Shown: piece after piece, positions 1 to 5,628 of the stretch
Layout of the letters: each line of letters opens with the position of its first letter
How positions within the stretch are numbered: position 1 is the first letter of the stretch
Assembly (NCBI GenBank): GCA_016200155.1
Contig: JACQFG010000225.1
Coordinates: forward strand, 1 to 9,120
Direction of reading: 5' to 3'
DNA: 9,120 nt
Source: Planctomycetota bacterium
GTDB taxonomy: Bacteria; Planctomycetota; Planctomycetia; Gemmatales; Gemmataceae
Program-made: the position numbers and the translations under genes
The notes under the pieces: model-generated
Databases searched by the model: none
Told to the model about the DNA's origin: nothing
Seen by the model: only the letters and a program-made list of their open reading frames with translations

Positions 1-474
1 CGCGACCTCCGGCGCCTCCGGATCGCCATGGCCCAGCACGACCTGCATTCCGTGGGTTTTCGAAACCGCCTCGATTGCCAGGTTGATGTCGTTCCACACG
101 GCCGGCATCTTACTCGTGTGTTTTTCCTCGACCACTTGCAAGATCGCAGTGTTCACCTTCTCCCATTCGCGCGTCTTGATTTGAATGGCGATCGCGTTGG
201 TCTTGCGGTACTCGGGCTTCGACGAATCGGCCGTCGCCAGGAGGTCGATCTCGTCCTTCAGCGCCTTGGCGCGCGCCTTGTGCGGCTTGAGGTCCTCGTC
301 GAGTTCGGCCTGCAGCGCCTGGGCCCGCGAATATTTCTTGAGCACGTCCCGGATGTTGACGACGGCAACCCAGGTCCCGCGCCGCGCTTCATTGGGCTGA
401 GCGTGTGCCGAGCCGAGATAGATGCTGAGCGCAACCAACGCAAGGACGGAGCTTACGACAGCGGCGGTCTTCAC
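1..474 (-). CDS. OmpH/Skp-like exported protein, 3' end cut by window edge
   Basis: Reading the minus strand from a GTG at 474-472 gives 158 codons open to the window edge. The N-terminus has a clear Sec signal peptide: K2, a hydrophobic core over residues 4-22, and a likely cleavage site SAHA|Q after residue 25. It continues with GTWVAVVNIRDVLKKYSRAQ (33-52), which resembles the start of OmpH/Skp family proteins. A long charged helical region rich in K, E, A and Q follows (about 43-130), as expected for the coiled-coil arms of Skp. The segment with KTHGMQVVLGHG near the window edge resembles the family's C-terminal strand. The GTG start is chosen because an AAGGAGG site lies 7 nt upstream and the signal peptide begins exactly there. 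Family knowledge: periplasmic chaperones that hold unfolded envelope proteins. The specific role here is inferred. The gene diverges from the lipoprotein gene at 643. Confidence 0.82.
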   Translation of the reverse strand, partial: MKTAAVVSSVLALVALSIYLGSAHAQPNEARRGTWVAVVNIRDVLKKYSRAQALQAELDEDLKPHKARAKALKDEIDLLATADSSKPEYRKTNAIAIQIKTREWEKVNTAILQVVEEKHTSKMPAVWNDINLAIEAVSKTHGMQVVLGHGDPEAPEVA

Positions 475-481
475 GGAACGG

Positions 482-488
482 CCTCCTT
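482..488 (-). promoter_or_regulatory. Strong Shine-Dalgarno site fixing the GTG start of the OmpH-like gene
   Basis: On the minus strand this reads AAGGAGG, separated by 7 nt from the GTG at 474-472. No ATG is better placed, so this site decides the start. Confidence 0.8.
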
Positions 489-531
489 TGCCCACTTTGT
501 CGAATTGCTGACGCAATCACAGGACGCACGG

Positions 532-560
532 GGTTTAACGCGCGCCCGGTTCGGTATCAA
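532..560 (-). promoter_or_regulatory. Possible weak promoter for the OmpH-like gene
   Basis: On the minus strand TTGATA (560-555) is followed after 17 nt by TAAACC (537-532). The -35 box is good but the -10 box is poor. It is the best-spaced pair I found upstream of the GTG start. Confidence 0.25.
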
Positions 561-580
561 GGGCAAAACGCAACTCCGCC

Positions 581-609
581 TTGTCACATTCACTATTTGC
601 TGCTATTCT
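581..609 (+). promoter_or_regulatory. Sigma70-type promoter for the lipoprotein-methyltransferase pair
   Basis: TTGTCA (581-586), a 17-nt spacer, then TATTCT (604-609). The -35 box matches TTGACA at 5 of 6 positions and the -10 box matches TATAAT at 4 of 6, at optimal spacing. Transcription would start around 616, giving a leader of about 27 nt before the ATG at 643. Confidence 0.6.
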
Positions 610-642
610 CCGCGGCGGAATCTGGACCTTCGAGATCATCTC

Positions 643-1050
643 ATGACCGCAGCACGGATGCTGATCTTCTGCTTGCTCGCCCTGCTGGTCGGCTGCTCCA
701 ACAAGCCGACCGCCCTCAATTCCGTCTCGGGCAAGGTCCTCTACAAGGGCGTGCCGCTCTCCACCGGCATCATCGTCTTCAGCCCCGACACCAGCAAGGG
801 CGAGACCGGCAAGATCGCGTTCAGCAAGATCAAAGCCGACGGCACCTACACGCTCAACACCGGCGACGCCCCCGGCGCGACGGCCGGCTGGTATCGCGTT
901 GCCGTCTCCTCGCTCTCCGGTTCGACCTCCTCCTACGAAGGGGGCGTCATCTCGCTCATCCCCGAACCTTACCGCGATCCCGTCCAGTCCAAGCTCCAGT
1001 GCGAAGTGAAATCGAATCGCGACAATCACCTGGATTTCAACCTCGATTGA
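643..1050 (+). CDS. Small lipoprotein with carboxypeptidase-regulatory-like fold
   Basis: A 135-residue protein with a type II signal peptide: a hydrophobic stretch over residues 6-17 ending in the lipobox L15-V-G-C18, so it should be lipid-anchored in the envelope. The mature part begins with VSGKVLYKGVPL (28-39). This V-x-G-x-V-x-x-x-G-x-P-L pattern is typical of short beta-sandwich lipoproteins (carboxypeptidase-regulatory or transthyretin-like) that are very common in planctomycetes. It ends with a PEPYRDP...LDFNLD segment that resembles their last strands. There are no catalytic residues to point to, and a structural or binding role is only a guess. The start at 643 gives a complete signal peptide. 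An in-frame ATG at 658 would shorten it by five residues, and neither has a strong Shine-Dalgarno site. The methyltransferase gene begins 7 nt after its stop. Confidence 0.82.
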   Translation: MTAARMLIFCLLALLVGCSNKPTALNSVSGKVLYKGVPLSTGIIVFSPDTSKGETGKIAFSKIKADGTYTLNTGDAPGATAGWYRVAVSSLSGSTSSYEGGVISLIPEPYRDPVQSKLQCEVKSNRDNHLDFNLD

Positions 1051-1057
1051 TGGCCTC

Positions 1058-1768
1058 ATGAATCACTTCATCCACGGCGTCACGCGCGCACTCACCGAGA
1101 CCTTTGCACTGCCCGAACCCATCGTCGAGATCGGCGCCTACCAGGTCGAAGGCCAGGAACACATCGCAAACCTGCGCTCGCTGTTTCCCGGCAAGCAATA
1201 TCTCGGCCTCGACATGCGCTCCGGCCCCGGCGTCGATTGCGTCGCCAACGTCGAGGCGCTGCCGCAGCCGACAGGATCGGTCGGCACCGTCCTGGCGCTG
1301 AACGCCTTCGAACATGTGAAGTGCTTCTGGCGCGGCCTCGACGAGGTGCATCGCGTGCTGCGGCCCGACGGCGTCCTGATCCTCTCGACGCCTTTTCACT
1401 TTCGCATCCATCAATTTCCACACGACTACTGGCGCTTCACGCCGGCGGCCTACGAGGCGCTGCTCGACCGCTATCCGAGCAAGATCATCGGCTGGCACGG
1501 CGCGAAGAACCGCCCGGCCAATGTGTGGGCGATCGCCTGTCGTGAAGCTCGCCCCGAGATCACGCCGGCGGAGTACGCACGATATCGCGAGCTGATGACG
1601 CGCCATGCCAAGGAGCCGGAGACGACGTGGACGCGGCGGCTGCGCTATCAATTTGCTAGCTGGCTCTGCGGCCGCGGACCGTTCGCGAACTATCTGGATC
1701 GCAACTGCTGGGATTCGGTTTGTCTGAATTCGATGGCAAATCTGGCCGCGATTCCAAAGGCGGCATGA
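1058..1768 (+). CDS. Class I SAM-dependent methyltransferase (type 11-like)
   Basis: A 236-residue cytosolic protein with the order of motifs of a Rossmann-fold methyltransferase. PIVEIGAYQVEG (21-32) is motif I, in a variant form lacking the usual GxGxG. YLGLDMR (48-54) supplies the acidic residue, D52, expected to bind the SAM ribose. ANVEALP (62-68) and LALNAFEHV (78-86) follow. LRPDGVLILSTPF, around residues 100-112, is the post-motif III strand typical of Methyltransf_11 proteins. The DYWRFTP segment just after it is common in methyltransferases found with polysaccharide or cell-surface genes, so a glycan or small-molecule substrate is plausible but not shown. The C-terminal 90 residues carry no motif I recognise. 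The 7-nt gap to the lipoprotein gene implies one transcript. No terminator is visible before the next gene at 1836. Confidence 0.82.
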   Translation: MNHFIHGVTRALTETFALPEPIVEIGAYQVEGQEHIANLRSLFPGKQYLGLDMRSGPGVDCVANVEALPQPTGSVGTVLALNAFEHVKCFWRGLDEVHRVLRPDGVLILSTPFHFRIHQFPHDYWRFTPAAYEALLDRYPSKIIGWHGAKNRPANVWAIACREARPEITPAEYARYRELMTRHAKEPETTWTRRLRYQFASWLCGRGPFANYLDRNCWDSVCLNSMANLAAIPKAA

Positions 1769-1823
1769 ACGGCGTGGACTGGCGGGCGATGGTTCGACGC
1801 GATAAGCTGGTAACTGTCAACCC

Positions 1824-1827
1824 GAGG
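1824..1827 (+). promoter_or_regulatory. Shine-Dalgarno site supporting the upstream start of the TGA-containing gene
   Basis: GAGG lies 8 nt before the ATG at 1836. It supports translation from 1836, upstream of the in-frame TGA. Confidence 0.5.
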
Positions 1828-1835
1828 CCTCGTTC

Positions 1836-3050
1836 ATGAAGCCGTACCTCATCCTCTTCACACTCTGCACGACCGCCGGCGCGGCGCTGGTATCGTCACA
1901 GCCGACGAGCGATGTCAAACCGGTTTGGCATACCGATTGGCCGACGGCGCAGCGCCTTGCGAAGGAAGCGAAGAAGCCGATCCTTGCCATCCTCGTCTGC
2001 AAGCACTGACGGGACGAAAAAGGCTTCGACGAGCAGGTTGCTCGCCTCCATCCCGACATTCGCCCTGCCGCACAGCAGTACGTCTTGCTGCGTATCGAGA
2101 ACATGCGCGGCATCGATCTGTCGATTTTCGATTTCGATTACGACATGCAATGGTTCGCCCTGATGCTGACGGCCGACGGCGAGGTGCTGGGCCGATTCGG
2201 TGGGCGCGACGCCGACACGCCAGGGAAGTATCAGTCGCTGCCGGGACTGCGACACAGCCTTGAGGCGGCGCGTGCCCGCTTCAAATCGATGAAGAGCCCC
2301 GGCGCGTCGATACGCAAACCGATGCGAGCCGAGGAATATCCTGCTGCCGAACGGCTGCGCGCCAATGCGTGCATCCACTGCCATCACGTCTACGAGTTTC
2401 GCCGGGCCGCCCTGCAGGAAGCGGGCACCTGGAGTCTCGACGAGGTGTGGGTCTATCCGGAGCCCGCGAACCTCGGCCTCACGCTCGACCCCGAGCGCGG
2501 CAATCGCGTCCTTGCCGTGCAGGCGGGATCGCCGGCGGGGAAGCTCGGCATCAAGGCGAAAGACTTATTGCAGCGCGTCGATGCGACCCCGATCGCGTCG
2601 GTTGCCGACTTTCAATACGCACTGCACCAGGCCCCGAAGAAAGGGCAATTGCTGATATCGTGGCAGAGCGGCACGTCGGAATCGAAGGCGCCCGTCGTCC
2701 TGCCTGACAACTGGCGCAAGACCGATCTGTCGTGGCGCTGGTCGCTCAAGAGCATGTCGCCGTCGCCCGGCATCATCGGCGACGACCTCGACGCCGATGG
2801 CCGCAAGTCGCTCGGCCTGAAGCCGGGCGAGCTTGGCTATCGCCATATGAACTTCCTGACCCCGTCGGGTCGCCATGCGGGATTGCAGGCCAATGACGTC
2901 ATCGTCGGCATCGACGACAAATCGCTGTCGATGACGGCGCGCCAGTTCGAGGCGCACATTCGCTTGAACTATCGCGTCGGGCAGGAGATCACGTTGAATG
3001 TGATGCGGGGCAAGGATCGGGTGAAGTTGAAATTGAAATTGCCGGAATGA
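1836..3050 (+). CDS. Secreted thioredoxin-like/PDZ protein, candidate selenoprotein (CxxU) read through TGA at 2007
   Basis: A 404-codon frame from ATG 1836 (GAGG site 8 nt upstream) to TGA 3050, with one internal TGA at codon 58. Residues 1-21 are a Sec signal peptide. A thioredoxin-like domain follows (about 30-150): KPILAILV leads into C55-K56-H57-TGA58, exactly where the second residue of a CxxC site belongs, and GFDEQV and a DFDYD segment (99-103) follow. C179-I-H-C182-H183 is a CxxCH motif of the kind that binds haem c. Two PDZ-like regions fill the rest (about 210-290 and 325-404, with GSPAGKLGIKAKDLL and HAGLQANDVIVGID). The frame stays open for 346 codons after the TGA with the same protein character, which argues against decay. 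If UGA is read as selenocysteine, this is an extracytoplasmic redox protein. The alternatives are a nonsense mutation or a sequencing error of TGC/TGT to TGA. A conventional annotation would probably begin at an internal start near 2085 and lose the signal peptide and active site. Confidence 0.78.
2007..2009 (+). other. In-frame TGA, predicted selenocysteine codon (residue 58)
   Basis: The TGA follows TGC-AAG-CAC (Cys-Lys-His), giving C-x-x-U. The base after it is C; UGAC is a leaky stop context and is also the context of the selenocysteine codon in E. coli fdhF. Other genes in the window (those ending at 1050, 1768, 3050, 6759 and 9099) stop at TGA or at TAG/TGA-type codons in normal positions, so TGA is not generally reassigned. 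Confidence 0.7.
2030..2044 (+). promoter_or_regulatory. Candidate bacterial SECIS hairpin
   Basis: CGAGCA-GGT-TGCTCG forms six consecutive base pairs closing a GGU loop. The stem begins 21 nt after the last base of the TGA and the loop lies 27-29 nt after it. A further pair (2028 with 2046) is possible across one mismatch. If the top A-U pair opens, the loop reads AGGUU, close to the AGGUCU loop of the E. coli fdhF SECIS that SelB recognises. The geometry fits what I recall of the bacterial SECIS model: a small hairpin shortly downstream of UGA with a G at the start of the loop. Confidence 0.62.
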
Positions 3051-3052
3051 CT

Positions 3053-3107
3053 TTCCTCGTTTAGCGCCCGCGCGGCCCTTCAGACCGCGCGGGCGCTAAA
3101 CGAGGAA
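3053..3107. terminator. Perfect 23-bp inverted repeat between convergent genes, probable bidirectional terminator
   Basis: Positions 3053-3075 are the exact reverse complement of 3085-3107, with a 9-nt loop at 3076-3084. The core is very GC-rich (GCGCCCGCGCGG) and the outer part carries TTTA/TAAA. It starts 2 nt after the stop of the thioredoxin/PDZ gene and ends 3 nt before the stop codon of dnaK, so it can serve both converging transcripts. There is no classic T-tract beyond the stem, so factor-independent termination is likely but not certain. Confidence 0.75.
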
Positions 3108-3110
3108 TCC

Positions 3111-5045
3111 CTACTTCTTGACCTCGAACTCGGCGTCGATGACGTCATCGCCACCCTTGGGGCCGGCGCCCGCGGGCTGCGGCTCGCCGGGAGCGGCGCC
3201 GCGACTGGCGTGCTGGGCCATCGCGTGGGCCGCCGTCTGCAGGTTGTTGACCGCCTGGCGGATCGCGTTCACGTCCTGGCCGTCCTTGACCTCCTTGACG
3301 CGATCGATCGCAGCCTTCACCGGCGCCTTGTCCGACTCCGGCATCTTGTCGCCGGCTTCGGTCAACGCCTTCTCGACCTCGTAGACCATCGATTCGGCCT
3401 TGTTGCGTTCCTCGGCCAACTCTCGTTTCTTCTTGTCATCCTCGGCAAAGCGATCGGCGTCGCGGCGCATCTTCTCGACCTCGTCGCTGGAGAGGCCGCT
3501 CGATTGCTCGATCTTGCGCTGCACCTCCTTGCCGGTCTTCTGATCGCGGGCCGTCACATTGAGGATGCCGTTCTTGTCGATGTCGAAGGACACCTCGATC
3601 TTCGGCATGTGCCGGGAGGCTCGCTCGATGTCGACAAGGTCGAACGATGCAAGCAGGCGATTGTCTGCGGCCATCGAGCGTTCGCCTTGAAAGACCTTGA
3701 CCGTGACGGCCGGTTGATTGTCCTCGGCGGTCGTGAAGATTTCCTTCTTGGTCGTCGGAATCGTGGTGTTGCGTTCGACCAGCTTGGTGAAGACGCCGCC
3801 CATCGTTTCGATGCCGAGCGACAGCGGGGTGACGTCCACGAGGACGACCGACGACAGGCTGCCGAGCAAGATTTGCGCGCCTTGGATGGCAGCGCCGACA
3901 GCGACGACCTCATCGGGATTGACGCCCTTGTGGCCCTCCTTGCCGTAGATTTCCTTGACGAGCTGCTGGACGCGCGGCATGCGCGTCATGCCGCCGACCA
4001 TGACGATCTCGTCGATGTCGGCGGGTTTGTAGCCGGCGTCCTTCATCGCCTGGAGGACGGGATTCTTGCAGCGTTGGATCAACGGCTCGACGAGTTGTTC
4101 GAGCTTCGATCGGCTGATCGTCTTCTGCAGGTGCTTGGCGCCCGACGCGTCGGCGGTGATGAACGGCAGGTTGATGTCGGTCGAGGTCTGCTGCGACAGG
4201 TCCTTCTTGGCCTGCTCGCACGCTTCTTTCAGCCATTGCAGGGCCATGGGGTCCTTGCGCAGGTCGATGCGGTGTTCCTTCTCGAACTCACCGGCCACGA
4301 AATCGATTAGGACTTGGTCGAAGTCATCGCCGCCGAGGTGGGTGTCGCCGTTGGTCGCCTTGACCTCGAAGACGCCGTCGCCGACGTCGAGGATGGAGAT
4401 ATCGAACGTGCCGCCGCCGAGATCGAAGACGGCAATCTTCTCGTCTTTCTTCTTGTCGAGACCGTAAGCGAGGGAGGCGGCAGTCGGCTCGTTGATGATG
4501 CGCATGCGCTGTTTGGACTTTTTGCCGTCCTTGCCTTCGATTTCCCACTCCGTGTCGAAGCCGGCGATCTGGGCGGCGTCAATGGTCGCCTGGCGCTGCG
4601 CGTCGTTGAAATACGCCGGGACCGTGATGATCGCCTTGCGGACGGTGTGCCCCAGGTACGATTCCGCGGCCTCCTTCAGGGCACGCAGGATCATCGCCGA
4701 GATTTCCGGCGGCGTGTACTTCTTGCCGTCGATATCGACCTGGACAAGTTCATTGGCGCCGCCGACGACGCTGTAGGGGACCAGCTTTTCTTCGGACTGC
4801 ACTTCATTATGGCGTCGGCCCATGAAGCGCTTGATCGAATAGATGGTTCGGCGTGAATTGGTGACGGCCTGGCGCTTGGCCGGATCGCCGACGAGGCGCT
4901 CGCCCTTGTCGGTGAAGGCGACGACGCTGGGCGTGAGCCGCAAGCCTTGCTGGTTGGCGATGACCTTGGCCTCGCCGCCTTCCATGATCGCGACCACGGA
5001 GTTGGTGGTGCCCAGGTCGATGCCGATGATTTTTTCTTCCGCCAT
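3111..5045 (-). CDS. dnaK: Hsp70 chaperone DnaK
   Basis: A full-length 644-residue DnaK, the ATP-driven cytosolic Hsp70 that binds unfolded segments with DnaJ and GrpE. The nucleotide-binding domain runs from GIDLGTTNSVVAIMEGG (8-24) and includes IKRFMGRR (71-78, with catalytic Lys72), ITVPAYFNDAQRQAT (140-154), INEPTAAS (184-191), DLGGGTFDIS (208-217, Thr213) and VGGMTRMP (350-357). The interdomain linker is VVLVDVTPLSLGIETMGG (400-417). The substrate-binding domain and helical lid follow, ending in DDVIDAEFEVKK. Two departures stand out: about 15 extra residues (165-180) between AGFD and RIINEP, and ERASRHMPKIEV (474-485) in place of the usual PPAPRG-type loop, with the arginine kept. A GAGGAA site lies 6 nt before the start. 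No grpE or dnaJ is adjacent. Confidence 0.97.
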   Translation of the reverse strand: MAEEKIIGIDLGTTNSVVAIMEGGEAKVIANQQGLRLTPSVVAFTDKGERLVGDPAKRQAVTNSRRTIYSIKRFMGRRHNEVQSEEKLVPYSVVGGANELVQVDIDGKKYTPPEISAMILRALKEAAESYLGHTVRKAIITVPAYFNDAQRQATIDAAQIAGFDTEWEIEGKDGKKSKQRMRIINEPTAASLAYGLDKKKDEKIAVFDLGGGTFDISILDVGDGVFEVKATNGDTHLGGDDFDQVLIDFVAGEFEKEHRIDLRKDPMALQWLKEACEQAKKDLSQQTSTDINLPFITADASGAKHLQKTISRSKLEQLVEPLIQRCKNPVLQAMKDAGYKPADIDEIVMVGGMTRMPRVQQLVKEIYGKEGHKGVNPDEVVAVGAAIQGAQILLGSLSSVVLVDVTPLSLGIETMGGVFTKLVERNTTIPTTKKEIFTTAEDNQPAVTVKVFQGERSMAADNRLLASFDLVDIERASRHMPKIEVSFDIDKNGILNVTARDQKTGKEVQRKIEQSSGLSSDEVEKMRRDADRFAEDDKKKRELAEERNKAESMVYEVEKALTEAGDKMPESDKAPVKAAIDRVKEVKDGQDVNAIRQAVNNLQTAAHAMAQHASRGAAPGEPQPAGAGPKGGDDVIDAEFEVKK

Positions 5046-5051
5046 GATTGG

Positions 5052-5057
5052 TTCCTC
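5052..5057 (-). promoter_or_regulatory. Shine-Dalgarno site of dnaK
   Basis: On the minus strand GAGGAA lies 6 nt before the ATG at 5045-5043. Confidence 0.6.
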
Positions 5058-5318
5058 GAAAAGCCCAGGCGGTCGTGCATGGGCGTGTAGTTATTTTATG
5101 GAGCGCCACTTGGGAGTGCGGTGACTCGATCTCATTCTTTTTCCTGCGCCGATCTTCAAGTGCAAGCAAGGCCCGATGTTGGCAAACGCAAACGAGATTC
5201 TCGAATTGCAAGAATCATGCCGTGAGCGACGCCGTTAGCCGACTGGCGTTAAACGTAATGAAAATAATTGGTTGAGACAATCATCGAGCAGGCAAGATCA
5301 AGGCGGATCAAGACAATA

Positions 5319-5333
5319 CTGTCAAAATGACAG
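5319..5333. repeat. Perfect palindrome CTGTCA-AAA-TGACAG, possible operator
   Basis: Two 6-bp arms are exact reverse complements around three A's. The size and symmetry fit a dimeric helix-turn-helix repressor site. It lies about 275 bp upstream of dnaK and 230 bp upstream of the pheA promoter, so its target is unclear. Confidence 0.45.
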
Positions 5334-5345
5334 GCGAGGGCGAAT

Positions 5346-5430
5346 CCACCCCGAATTTCGATGCAACGAATTAACTCATTTTGTCGTTTGGACTTAATAC
5401 ATCATCTGTCGAATTCGTTGCGCGGGGTGG
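5346..5430. repeat. Large imperfect inverted repeat
   Basis: The left side carries CCACCCCG (5346-5353) and GCAACGAATT (5363-5372). The right side carries AATTCGTTGC (5412-5421) and CGGGGTGG (5423-5430). Both blocks are exact reverse complements in the right order, giving 18 paired bases with a 9-versus-1 internal bulge and a 39-nt loop. It could be paired protein-binding sites or a structured RNA element. No evidence decides. Confidence 0.55.
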
Positions 5431-5513
5431 GTGTGTGGGTGTGATCGTGCAACGAATGAACTTAAGTCACTACACTTCAATAGTTTAAGTGAAAAATCGC
5501 GCGTGCAACGAAT
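5362..5513. repeat. Cluster of four GCAACGAAT sites, possible transcription-factor boxes
   Basis: TGCAACGAAT occurs on the plus strand at 5362-5371, 5448-5457 and 5504-5513. The same 9-mer, GCAACGAAT, occurs on the minus strand at 5421-5413. Four copies of a 9-mer in 152 bp are not expected by chance. The last copy ends about 50 bp before the -35 box of the pheA promoter, a usual distance for an activator site. It is also flanked by two ATCGCGCG direct repeats 22 bp apart (5496 and 5518). Confidence 0.55.
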
Positions 5514-5563
5514 CCAGATCGCGCGAATTCCGGCGAAAACGAGCGATTAGGGGCGTTTCTTGG

Positions 5564-5592
5564 TTGACGCCTGTCATCGTGGCGTCTACATT
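5564..5592 (+). promoter_or_regulatory. Sigma70-type promoter for pheA
   Basis: TTGACG (5564-5569), a 17-nt spacer, then TACATT (5587-5592). The -35 box matches at 5 of 6 positions and the -10 box at 4 of 6. Transcription would begin near 5599, about 30 nt before the pheA ATG. This argues against the upstream TTG at 5560 as a start codon. Confidence 0.6.
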
Positions 5593-5628
5593 GAAACGAA
5601 ACCGCGCACCGCTTTCCCTCTACGAGAA

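Larger units (their letters stand above)
5046..5628. other. Divergent regulatory spacer between dnaK and pheA (583 bp)
   Basis: No convincing coding region. It is visibly more AT-rich than the flanking genes and full of short ordered sequences: a CTGTCAAAATGACAG palindrome, four GCAACGAAT sites, a large imperfect inverted repeat at 5346-5430, a CACTTCAA-TAG-TTTAAGTG near-palindrome at 5473-5491, and a promoter facing pheA. The first 100 bp upstream of dnaK include a TAAAAT on the minus strand (5099-5094) without a matching -35 box. I found neither a CIRCE element nor a sigma32-type promoter. Confidence 0.7.

Noticed and set aside
28..642. Plus-strand open frame running into the lipoprotein gene
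   Set aside because: It is antisense to the OmpH-like gene, which has a signal peptide and Shine-Dalgarno site. The real lipoprotein starts at 643 with a complete lipobox signal.
1037..1651. 204-codon minus-strand open frame
   Set aside because: Antisense to the methyltransferase, no recognisable domain and no ribosome site.
1788..1806. GGTTCGA resembling a tRNA T-loop
   Set aside because: No matching T-stem, anticodon arm or acceptor stem around it.
2007..2009. TGA read as tryptophan through a changed genetic code
   Set aside because: TGA ends other intact genes in the window, for example at 1050, 1768, 3050 and 6759 and at 9099, so a general reassignment is excluded.
3210..4310. 366-codon plus-strand open frame
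   Set aside because: Antisense to dnaK. It is rich in L, D, R and H with no domain, the usual shadow of a high-GC coding sequence.
5101..5135. Possible CIRCE or sigma32 heat-shock signals upstream of dnaK
   Set aside because: GAGTGCGGTGACTC is only a 4-bp dyad and does not match TTAGCACTC-N9-GAGTGCTAA. CTTGAA on the minus strand at 5160-5155 has no CCCCAT partner at the right spacing.
5048..5275. 75-codon plus-strand open frame in the dnaK-pheA spacer
   Set aside because: No ribosome site, low-complexity translation, and it covers the dnaK leader.
5560..5628. Upstream TTG start for pheA
   Set aside because: It precedes and overlaps the predicted promoter (5564-5592), and the added residues resemble nothing in chorismate mutases.
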